Shown here: piece by piece, positions 12,106 to 21,418 of the stretch
Layout of the letters: each line of letters opens with the position of its first letter
Position numbering within the stretch: position 1 is the stretch's first letter
Source: Hawksworthiomyces lignivorus
Taxonomy: Eukaryota; Ascomycota; Sordariomycetes; Ophiostomatales; Ophiostomataceae
Direction: 5' to 3'
Length of the DNA stretch: 64,000 bases
Assembly: GCA_002917075.1 (NCBI GenBank)
Contig: NTMA01000125.1
Span: forward strand, 1-64,000
Position numbers and translations under genes: made by a program
Notes under the pieces: model-generated
The model's database searches: none
What the model was told of the DNA's origin: nothing
Seen by the model: only the letters and a program-made list of their open reading frames with translations

Positions 12106-13526
12106 CGTCTGGCAGCAGCGGAGGACTTGAGAATAGGACACAGAAAGGAACAGGGCCCTTTAACCCTACTTGCCAGTTGCAGATCATGTCAAGTATCATC
12201 AGACGGAGACGACCGCACGCGGTTATATAAGCGCCTCGGTTGAAAACATCGCCGACCCCAACGAGCGCAGTCTTTTGGTTCATGTCTCTCTGTCATATAA
12301 GAGATGGCCAATTTCGCTTATGCAATATCATCACCGTGGTCGCAGAGCTGTAAAACAACCATTTAAAGCCTTGAAGCTTCTCGGGCTGGGTTTGGTAGGG
12401 TTGAGGCCGGATGCCAAGCATATTAAAATGAGTACGACGATGAACGGCCAAGAGGCAGAAGAAATGCGCCATTTTTAAAACACCAAAAGCTACAATCCGC
12501 TATCTCTTCACCTTGCAATAACGTAACAAAATCAAGCTCAAAAGTCACACAAATTGAGAATATTATAAACAAATTCACGTACTATAAGATGGCGGCTTGA
12601 CACTTTTGTTGCTATTTTACTTGTTGAACTATAAGCGTCCAAAACAATAGGAACCAAAATCAGTTGTTACATCCACAGTTCTCAGTATTAAGAATTAATC
12701 TGACGTAGAAACGCAGCAGTAACATATATACTTTGAAGGCTTATATCTCAGTATATAAAATAAAAAGTAAACTTATAGAATATGGATTTGTTTGTTATAT
12801 TCTCAGTTTGTATGAATTCCAATTTGCCTTTGTTGGGTTACTACAAGTTGAAAAAGGTGGCGGCGAGGTCCTCTTGCTGGCAGGACGACAGGATCCAGCG
12901 TCATAATCAACCTATGTCAGGCCTTTTCAGAACTATGCTCCCGAATACGAAATACCATTTCCGTACATCCGTAGATTTGTAAATGAGTATCAGTCGTGCG
13001 GGAATTCTGTACCTAACCCAGGCTACAAAACATGCAGAGGATCGTGACAGTCGGCGAAAGAAGCGGTCGCTGAAACCTTCCTTTTTTGTGCCGCATTTTT
13101 ATAGACCTAGTAATAGACGCAGGGGCTTCCGGGTGGGCCGCGACGGAAGGAAATGAGACCCATTAAACTTATGCGGGGAGTTATGCTTAATCTGTGGTTG
13201 AAGGATGCTTCAATTTTTGGCGCGTTCCTGATGTTCTCTTGGCAAGCCACACCAGGCCATAAGCCATCCCATTCCAGGCAACGGACCGAACGTCTTGCGT
13301 GTGTTGGCCCGTGGGGGTACAACCAGGATGCGGCGAGAAGACTGCTGCTTTTTGCTTGCTGCTCCGGTCCGGATCGATTCTCTCGTACTTAACAGCCGTC
13401 CCTGTCTTGGTTGCGATATGCTTGCTTCATCTGCTTGCTTCATCTGCTGCTCTGGTCCCATTCTCAGCACTCTCTTTTGCTTTCCAGAGCCCTCCCCCCC
13501 TTCTAGCAGAGAACAAGAAAGAGGCC
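12106..13526. other. Shared divergent promoter region (glucanase-nuclease / LysM-CFEM)
   Basis: About 1.4 kb between two head-to-head genes for secreted proteins. The middle (12480-12800) is strongly AT-rich. A CT-rich stretch (13440-13500) precedes the LysM gene. A TATA-like ttatataagc lies at 12223-12232, about 120 bp upstream of the glucanase start. No gene seen. Confidence 0.55.
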
Positions 13527-15572
13527 ATGTCTCTCCGATCTCAGAACCAATCCTTGCCTAGCATGTTCCTGTTTGCCTTTTTCCTCTTCTCTCTCTCCTT
13601 CTTGACCGTCAAGGCATCCGATGATTGCCAACCCGCTACTTGGTCAAATGCTAAGCGCGGCGAGGAGGCGAACAGAAGTGTCGGCCCTCGTGACAACGCC
13701 ACCACGACCACGCCCCGGATCCAGAGCCTGATCAGTACTGGAAATGTGTCGGCTGGCGAGGTCAACTGCCGCTACTCGTCGACCACAGGTAGCGACGTCA
13801 ACTATTATACGTGTACTGAGCTGGCGACCCGATACGGGATTACCATCGACGTGTTCTTCACGCTGAACCCCACGCTCAGCCTGGACTGTAGTGATATCCA
13901 ACCTAGTACGCCGTATTGCGTCAAGGGCTGTCAGTTCCCCAGAAGACGTTAGTGGCCATCTATTGCATAGAATCCAGAAAACTAACGAAGTCTTTTCTTC
14001 CCTCAAAACAGTCATCGAGCCACTGAGATCGACAGACAATTTTTGCGGTCCTCAGCACAACAACGCAACGTGCCTCGGCACGGCCTACCAGTGCTGCAAC
14101 TCTGAGACGTGGACCTGCGGAAACTCGACGCAAGTTTGACCTGCCTTCCAAGGAAGACCCCCAACAGTAGAGATATAGGACGATGGCACTGACATCCGGA
14201 TCCGAGACGCAGGGATGACTGCGCAGCCGGGATCTGTTACGAAGGCGCTTGCGCCGGCGATACCGTCTACAGCACGGATGGCACGTGCGGTAGACAGCAT
14301 GGCTACCGACTCTGCATCGGCAAATGGGGCGACTGTTGCAGCCTGAACGGGACATGTGGCACCGGGGAGGCTTTTTGCGGCACCGACGTCTGCCAGTTGG
14401 GCAACTGCACATTGCCAGACACCGCTCCACCGAGTGTGCCGGACTGGATGGCCGGGAACACAACCGACGGCACCTGTGGAGGCGTCAACAAATTTACGTG
14501 CAATGTGGTCTACGGGAACTGCTGCAACAAAGACGGCATGTGCGGGTCCCTTATGTCGGATTGTGGCGAGGGGTGGTGAGCCTGCCTGCTTTTCTTTGCT
14601 TTCCTGATCTTTCTCTTGCCGGTCCGTATCGGGGCTTCTCTCGAACGTTCATAGACACGCAATGTATTAATGCGGTGTCTGCTATATAGCCAGCCGCAAT
14701 GGGGCAACTGCAGCTCCGTCAGCACGCCCTCTTCTTCCTCGACAACGTCGTTTTCCTCTGTTCCGTCTAGCGCGACGAGCGCATCATCCACCAGCAGCAC
14801 AACCGAGACGACGACCAGCTCGTCGACCATCGCATTCAGCTCTCTGCCAACCTGCGGCCAGACCTGCTTCGACAATATGCTTGCCCAGTACTCTGCGCTG
14901 GGATGCGCCGGCGAAGACCCCGCCTGCTTGTGCAGCAATGTCAACTTCGGGTACGGAATCCGGGACTGCTCGAACGGCGCTTGCGGCACGGAGGTCGCAA
15001 GCACGGTGATCGCCTATGGAAGCGCGTACTGCAGCTCCGCACTAGCCACCGTGTCGCCAACGAGTGGCACCTCCACGATGACCACCACGACGGGCATCGC
15101 GTCTTTACCGTCGTGCGGCCAGCTGTGCTTCAACAACATGCTGGCCCAGTACTCCGAGTTGGGCTGCGCCAGCGAAGATCCCGCCTGCCTGTGCAGCAAC
15201 GTAAACTTCGGGTACGGGCTGCGCGACTGCTCGAACGGCGCCTGCGGCACGGAGGTCGCAAGCACGGTGATCGCCTTTGGAAGCGCGTACTGCAGCTCTG
15301 CGCTGGCCACCGCCAGCCCCACCGCGACAGCCACCGGCATCGCCTCTCTGCCGTCGTGTGGCCAGTTGTGCTTCAACAACATGCTGGCCCAGTATTCGGC
15401 GCTCGGCTGTGCGACGCCGGACCCGTATTGCCTGTGCAACAATGTCAACTTCGGGTACGGGCTACGTGACTGCTCCAATAGCGCCTGCGGTACAGAAGTC
15501 GCGAGTACGGTTATCGCATTTGGGAGTGCGTACTGTGCTTCTGCGAGTGCGACAGCCACTGCAGCTGGCTAG
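13527..15572 (+). CDS. Secreted LysM + hevein-like + triple-CFEM protein
   Basis: The start at 13527 is chosen because it directly opens a signal peptide (FLFAFFLFSLSFLTVKA); the frame continues upstream but adds a non-signal extension. Order of domains: LysM (about residues 85-140: CTELATRYGITIDVFFTLNP); after an intron at about 13949-14010, a hevein-type chitin-binding domain (CGPQHNNATCLGTAYQCCNSETWTCG); a second Cys-rich hevein-like pair (CGRQHGYRLCIGKWGDCC, CGGVNKFTCNVVYGNCC); an intron at about 14575-14688; a Ser/Thr linker; then three tandem CFEM-like modules (CGQ-C-NNMLAQYS-LGC-DP-CLC). The 14138-14212 junction has no GT-AG solution that keeps both reading frame and the full first hevein domain, so it may be frameshifted. 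LysM and hevein modules bind chitin oligomers. CFEM is a fungal eight-Cys surface or haem-binding fold. Confidence 0.8.
14853..15556 (+). repeat. Three tandem CFEM-coding repeats
   Basis: Repeat cores begin at about 14853, 15114 and 15357 (periods 261 and 243 bp). The DNA is nearly identical over long stretches, for example AACTTCGGGTACGG and GAGGTCGCAAGCACGGTGAT in units 1 and 2. The linkers differ in length, and unit 3 has drifted most. This points to recent internal duplication. Confidence 0.9.
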
Positions 15573-15713
15573 CTAATCGCGGAAAAACCGGGTCGCTTGG
15601 ATCTTTTTTTCTTGCAATGTATTATTATTATTATTTTGTTTTTTTGCTTTCAGAATCACAAGTCAAAGTGCGTTTGAGGAACTATCAAGTTGTAACAGAA
15701 TGAGTTATACTCC

Positions 15714-15717
<4 letters not shown>

Positions 15718-15748
<31 letters not shown>
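15718..15748. repeat. GA dinucleotide microsatellite
   Basis: About 15 uninterrupted GA units in the spacer where two genes converge. Confidence 0.95.
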
Positions 15749-15749
<1 letters not shown>

Positions 15750-15797
15750 TGTTTGTATATATATATGTAGGTATATATTTTGTAGTCACTGACCAAA

Positions 15798-16613
15798 TTA
15801 CTTTGAGCTGTCACTTACCATGCAGACAGGCAGCCTTTTCGTAAGTCGGATCCACTCATCCTTCAGCTTTATTGTCAAGCACCCTAAGTAGCACTTGACC
15901 ATCAACTCCGTGTCTTGCCCGAGCGGTTCGTCCTGGCCATTATACATTCCCATCGCGGCGAGAATATTGTCTCTTTGGTCCATGAGCATGGGATGCACGG
16001 CCATTAGATAGTCGTGAACCGTGACGAACCTGCTATCGCTGTCCTCCTCTTCATCCGCTGTCCGCGCGGGCTTGACCACCACGCTGACATCCTTGCCGCG
16101 CGGTCTCACCATACTACAGCACTTGATCAGCTCTAGCTCGCGCTTGGCCTTGCCCTCTCCGTCTCCGCTGCTGTCGTTGGCTCCATCAGCATTACTCTTG
16201 TCGTCTTCTTTGGCGCCATCCAACGTGCCCCACTCGATACCCTCAAAGCCGTCTGGAAAATCCGGGTCCCCGTGGCCCCAGTGGAAGTCACACCAGTCCA
16301 TCTCCCAGTCCTGCAGCTGGGTCACATGTACAGTGATGGAGGAGATCTTTGGCTCGCTGATGGGCAGCTCGGCGATGGGGTGCCATTTGCCGTTCGACGG
16401 GTTGTAGTAGGGCTCCCGCACGTCTGGGTTAGTTGGGCTAGCCATGACTTCGACAGCAGTCTCGAGGGGACCGTTCAGCGGCCAGAAGAGGAGCTGGCCG
16501 CTGTTGAGTCCGGGACGGACCCATTGCTGGGCGGCTCGTAGGGCCTCGTAGGTGGGATAAGGCGGGTCCGTGTCTGCTGGCGCCCTTGCTTTAGCATCCA
16601 CCGGAGCAGCCAT
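15798..16613 (-). CDS. Hypothetical cytosolic protein, 271 aa
   Basis: A clear uninterrupted frame that I do not recognise. No signal peptide or membrane segment. Aromatic-rich N-terminal half (PYPTYEALRAAQQWVRPG, WEMDWCDFHWGHGDPDFPDG). An acidic low-complexity middle (DGAKEDDKSNADGANDSSGDGEGK) separates it from a compact C-terminal half with two Cys in MVKCYLGCLTIKLKDEW. Near the end the coding sequence contains ATGGTAAGT, a perfect splice donor, so the last five codons may be intron and a further exon may lie downstream. I saw no convincing acceptor. No function offered. Confidence 0.65.
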   Translation of the reverse strand: MAAPVDAKARAPADTDPPYPTYEALRAAQQWVRPGLNSGQLLFWPLNGPLETAVEVMASPTNPDVREPYYNPSNGKWHPIAELPISEPKISSITVHVTQLQDWEMDWCDFHWGHGDPDFPDGFEGIEWGTLDGAKEDDKSNADGANDSSGDGEGKAKRELELIKCCSMVRPRGKDVSVVVKPARTADEEEDSDSRFVTVHDYLMAVHPMLMDQRDNILAAMGMYNGQDEPLGQDTELMVKCYLGCLTIKLKDEWIRLTKRLPVCMVSDSSK

Positions 16614-17123
16614 TTTACCAAAGCTCGTGGGATTCCAGTCTTATTGTCCGGAGAATCTGTGTTTAGCCCCAAGGTAGACAGGAGGCCAATCTGTTTGGAC
16701 TCGAAGATGGATTGATGCAAAATTTTCACGGCTCAAGGGGTACCTGACCTCGATGTAATTGGATGGCGGCCTTCTTGGCAGCTTTTTGCCAGAGTATGAT
16801 TGGATGAGACTGCTTGTGATACATATTTAATTCATTATAACTACGTGTATATTTTGCTATATGTTTCCTTATAACTATTCCGTTATGTCTTATTGAGAGA
16901 GTCGGAAATATAAGTGTAATTTATATTTTAAGCATATATTAAAAGTGTAACCTATTGTTGAGCTGCCTACCTCTAGAGACGTTAGCAGGGTCTTACTGCC
17001 AAGTAAATTAACCCGTCTGAGGTATTACTTGAATGAGTCACTCCAACCCTTTCACGTTATACATATATATCGTAAAGAGCCATTGACTATGATTTTTAGC
17101 CTTTCTTCACAAATGCAGCAACC
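16614..17123. other. AT-rich spacer between divergent genes
   Basis: Promoter region for the hypothetical protein and the kinase, with TA-rich tracts (16820-16950). No gene seen. Confidence 0.5.
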
Positions 17124-17771
17124 ATGGACTATTCGCAAAATTTCAGGGATATTGTTAATACCATTCGACCCCGATTGGATGCGGCACGAGGCGCCGCTCG
17201 GGGTTCGGTAGTCTTGATGACTTGTGGAATCGCAGGTTCGTTTGTTCGTGAAGCAAGATCATCACAACTTCTACCCACCAAAAGACTAACGAAGATTTTT
17301 CGGGTACCGGTAGGCGCCGGGAAATCTACGCTGGCAAAGGCGATAGCAGCGGAGTTCTCGTCCTTCACTCGAGTTTCAGGTGATGCCATCATAGCTTCGC
17401 GCCACGGCATTTACAACGTGGACTATCCGCCTTCGAAATACGAAGCGTACCAGGACGAGATGGATCAGATATACAAGGACACGGTCGTCCGATTACTGAA
17501 AGATAAGAGTGACATTGTGCTCGACCGCTCTTTCTACGCGAAGGAGGATCGTGACGAGTATAAAGCAATGATCGAAGAGGCAGGAGGGCGATGGGTCTTG
17601 GTGTGCTTGAAAGCTGATCGTGATCTGCTCTGGCGGCGGATCTGCTCAAGACGTGCCAAAGGTGTGAACGCCGACTCAGCCTTGGAAATTCACGAAGAAT
17701 TGTTAGACCGCTATGTGCAGGGATTTGAGGCACCGACAGATGAAGGTGAGATCGTCATCACGGTTCAGTGA
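17124..17771 (+). CDS. Small P-loop ATP-dependent kinase (AAA_33 / zeta-toxin-like fold)
   Basis: About 190 residues after removal of one intron (about 17234-17311, GTTCGT...GGTAG), which splits and restores the Walker A motif GIAGAGKST at about residue 37. The rest fits a P-loop kinase: SGDAIIASRHGIYNVDYPPS follows the first strand, IVLDRSFYAKEDRDEY is a Walker B-like strand with a catalytic-type Asp and Arg, and an Arg-rich lid segment is seen (WRRICSRRAKGVNAD). Fungal genomes carry many such small kinases of unknown substrate, often annotated as zeta-toxin-domain or ATP-binding proteins. No antitoxin-like partner is visible beside it. Fold confident, substrate unknown. Confidence 0.75.
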   Translation: MDYSQNFRDIVNTIRPRLDAARGAARGSVVLMTCGIAGSFVREARSSQLLPTKRLTKIFRVPVGAGKSTLAKAIAAEFSSFTRVSGDAIIASRHGIYNVDYPPSKYEAYQDEMDQIYKDTVVRLLKDKSDIVLDRSFYAKEDRDEYKAMIEEAGGRWVLVCLKADRDLLWRRICSRRAKGVNADSALEIHEELLDRYVQGFEAPTDEGEIVITVQ

Positions 17772-18753
17772 CTTGCCTTAAGCAGCAACGTGTATGTCTA
17801 GTATAGTAGGAGTACTATGAATGTACTTTGGGAGAGCCGGTGCTACTGGCTCAACCTTCCCGGGACTCTATGTAAGACGCACCACCCGACTGAAGCTAAT
17901 CAACAAGAAAGTCGCGGCATCATATGTCCCTGTTAAGAAGGCCGCCAACTTTGGCACCCGCAATAGTACGCTTCAATTTACAGGTGAAAGCGAGAAAGCG
18001 CTGTTCTGGCCGCCGCTTTTGGCTAGTGCGTGCCGCCGTTTTTGGCGGCCTTTGCAGTGAGAGGTTGTCTCCTCGAAGTACTTTGCACTTGTAGTATACA
18101 GGAATCCTTTTAACCCGTCCTTATGGCAGTGCATCATGCTAATGCTTATATCCTTCAAATTCCCTTCAGTCTGAATATACTAGGAGTGTTCTCTTTTTCT
18201 TTTATACATAGGAATGACTGGTGTATTTTGTGAATCTTGGATCGTACGGAATCTTCCACGGTGGTAAGAAGCAATTTTAACATTAGAGTGTACCTGTTTT
18301 TATATATTTGAATTAATATTAAATTGAAGGCTTTAGTATGTTATTAACACTGTTAAATTGGGACCCTTGTAGATTGAATGAAATTTACTGAGATATTTGG
18401 ACTTCCACTTTGTACACTTTGCACTGTATCTAGAACGTATTAAGGAGGGCGTAACCCTCAGTCTTCTAGTTAGCCAGACCTCATCACCGCATTCGACAAA
18501 ATATGCCTAACACGTGATGCGATTAAGATGCTAGGACTGTTTGAATCGGGCAGCGATGTTGGCCATAGAGAGGGTAGCATCAGAGAACAGTTGTGCCAAT
18601 CGCAAGCGCACAGCCCCCCTCATGGATGCGACCTCAGCCTAGTGCCCTGGGGAACGTTATCTACACTCTCTTCGAGAGCCTTTTTTGGCCGTTTGCCAGA
18701 CTTCTCGCATCTCCACAGGCATCGCGGAAGTTCCAGTCAATCGGTCTGCTAGC
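17772..18753. other. Intergenic region, no gene recognised
   Basis: Contains two near-identical GCCGCCGnTTTTGGC runs (18010-18050) that also form a GGCCGCC/GGCGGCC inverted repeat, then AT-rich sequence (18170-18420). A 79-codon frame at 17821 lacks family character. Confidence 0.5.
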
Positions 18754-20399
18754 ATGGCTGGCACGTATGATGTCAGCAATGGCCATGCTTGTCAGGAAGT
18801 CAGTCAGATCCCGGATCTAGACGCATCGTATCTTGATACGTCAAAGGAAGTACACCAGAGCTGGCAGTCCAACACATTCCCAGAAGTCGCTGCAAGCCCG
18901 AACGGTGACCTTGAAGTTAGTCCATGGCAGCACGGCTCAGGAGGGGCGACATTGCATCAGGCGGCGCCTCAAGACCAGCAGCCGTATCAGTCATATCCCG
19001 AAGCCCTGCCAAACCAACACCCATACTCCGGTCCTGTCGATCCTCTACCAAAGAAAAAGAGAGGCTTCAGTTGCCTCCAATGGTGGCTTGTTATCGTGAT
19101 TAGCATAATCCTGGTTGGCGTGTCTGTCGGGTTAGGAGTCGGTCTAACAATTCGCGAACGAAACAGCAACAACGGCAACGGCAGCAGCAGCGGCAGTAGT
19201 AACAGCAGCTCGCCGGGTACGTCAGCGACTTCGCCATGGGGTGGACAAGAGAACCTAGCGGCGATCAACTGGACCGACAATAACATCGCCTACCACGGCG
19301 TGTTTTTCCAAGACAAAGACAGCCACCTCATGTTCTCAACATGGAACGCCAGCACCAACGACTGGACGTTGACAAATATTTCGGGCAGTGTCCCCACTGC
19401 GGCACTCCCCGGAACACCCCTGGCAGCCGCTGTTCGCGGGCTCCCCTGGACGGAGCCGCCGTACTCGTTCGGCGCATTCGAGATCACACTGTTCTACATA
19501 TCCGCCAAGGACAACATCCTCCAAGACGTTTCATCGGCCGATCCGGGGGCGACAACGTGGCAGGCCGGCAGCCTGTCACGGTCTGGTACTAAGCTGCAGG
19601 CCGGCGCGGGCTCACAGATTGCCACCTGGTGGAGCCTGTGCGGATTGAATGGGTGCAACGGAGATCTCCTCCTCGCCTACCAAGACAGCAGCGACAACCT
19701 CCTCCTCACCAATTCAAGCGACTGGGCATCCAGCCCAGCGAAGCTGGCCACTGCACTCACCAGCGGCTCGCCCGTGGCCATGGTCGCCATCGAGCCGGAA
19801 ACGTCCAACGTCGTCGAGCAGTTTGATGCAGCGGGCAGTCCTCGTTTATATTTTGAGTCATCGAATGAGTTACAGGAGCTGAGATGGGTCTATCCTGGGC
19901 CATGGCAACCGAGTAAGGGCTTCGATTTCTTTAGATCTCCTTCTTCCAAAGGCACTGCGTGGTTGCATAGGTTGATTCGCTAATGCCACCCTTTTTGGGG
20001 ACAGCGAGCCTACAAGTCAAGTCTCTCCCCGACGCGCCTCCGCGACTGGCCGCCCTCGCCTTCGATGATGCTGCTGCAGTCGGCAAAGGCCCCGTGGACA
20101 TCCTCCTTGCCTCGGTGTATACCAATGGAAGCGTCCTCGTCAACTATTTCAGCGGCGCGAACCAGTCGTGGTCGGGCAACCAGCTGCCCAGTATACAAGG
20201 GACGTCCTTTAATACGTTCAAAGCCGGCGCTCTGATTGACGGCGGGAACCTAAAGTTTTACGGCTTGGCCAAGAACCGGACGATCCAGTCGTTCACGATC
20301 GATCGCACAAATCCATTGAAGTGGGCTTACGACCCTGTGGGCCCTCTTGTTTTGGCGGACCCTGGCTCTTCATCTTCTAGCAACCCCCAGAGGTTGTAA
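18754..20399 (+). CDS. Membrane-anchored fucose-specific lectin-like protein
   Basis: About 530 residues. The Met at 18754 is preferred over upstream in-frame Met codons because it begins the usual cytoplasmic tail. Residues 1-107 are hydrophilic and Gln/Pro-rich and end in a basic KKKR. One transmembrane segment follows (about 108-133, WWLVIVISIILVGVSVGLGVG), then a short Asn/Ser/Gly linker. The ectodomain has repeated blade-like units of a fungal fucose-specific lectin propeller (AYHGVFFQDKDSHLMFSTWN, LTLFYISAKDNILQ-type strands, LLLAYQDSSDNLLL). One intron at about 19911-19994 (GTAAGG...GGACAG) joins WQPT to SLQVKSLPDAPP; read through, it would truncate the protein. Type II topology with an outside lectin is inferred. 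Likely role: glycan recognition at the cell surface. Confidence 0.75.
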
Positions 20400-20551
20400 G
20401 CAGCGGACATAAAAATGTAACAAATCACAAGGAAGACACGAAGAGGAGATGGTTGCTTTACCTTTTTCCAAAAGACCGGCTACGAAAATGCCTCACTGCT
20501 AATGCAATAGGATTCTATGCAGGATACCGATAATTGGGTGAACACCCGTGA

Positions 20552-20967
20552 GGGTGGTCGAAAAAGTTGGTAGGGGGGTCGAACTACAGTGTTAGATACA
20601 CAATGAACACTGTAGTTTAATACGAAGTACTTTAACCACATGTAAGATAATTCTACGACATTAGGCATATGCGTAGCATATGCGATAATGGCCGGAATAA
20701 TTTATAGCAACCATTAGCTTATAAAAAACTAACTCAGTGATGAAACTAGTGGTATAAGGTTAGTCATCATAGCATATGCTGTAGTTGAGTTAAGTTAGTT
20801 AGACTTAGCGTATGGTTAGTGATTAGAGTGCTAGAGTTTTGCACTGCTTGTATGCTATGTCGCTGTTAGATAACTATGTGGTCACCAAACTATCTTTTGT
20901 ACTGACAGTGCGATCCGCTTTTAATTTTTTGGCATTCGACCCCCCTGCTAACTTATTCGACCCTGCC
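20552..20967. mobile_element. MITE-like element with about 31-bp terminal inverted repeats
   Basis: Left end 20552-20583 (core GTAGGGGGGTCGAA) and right end 20935-20967 (core TTCGACCCCCCTGC) are reverse complements over about 31 bp with roughly four mismatches. They enclose about 350 bp of AT-rich non-coding DNA with internal palindromes (GCATATGCGTAGCATATGC; CACTGTAGTTTAATACGAAG). No transposase frame. No clear target-site duplication seen. Confidence 0.6.
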
Positions 20968-21418
20968 ACTCAGCACCTCGAGATAGGGGTCTGGGAAAAA
21001 TCCAAGCACTGCTACAACAAGACAACAAGAGTATAAAAATAAGAAAATGAAAAGAAAAGCAAGAAAGCCAAGAGTACAAGAGAGACGTCGAGAATGACGA
21101 GCTGTATTTATGTGGCCGGCAGAGAGGCGCCGAGGGCGGGACCAATCAGCAACGAGATTCCAGCCCCATATTCCCTGATTGGGAAGGCCGCCGATTATGG
21201 TGGGCATAACAGTGTATTCAAACTTACAATTTCAAAAGAATCCTTGTAAACTTGCTTATCTTTGTATCAGAAAACCTAGTTAAAGTGCTGTAAGCACACT
21301 ACTAACGGAACCACAGAAGCACAAGAAAGCACATCCATTAAACAGGGAGCCAGAACGGCACAGGCCCTCTTTCCAGAGACGATATTCTCGATAACTTCTC
21401 TGATTGTATATTGGATTG

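Noticed and set aside
17821..18060. 79-codon frame downstream of the kinase
   Set aside because: No recognisable motif and lies in the probable 3' region; not supported as a gene.
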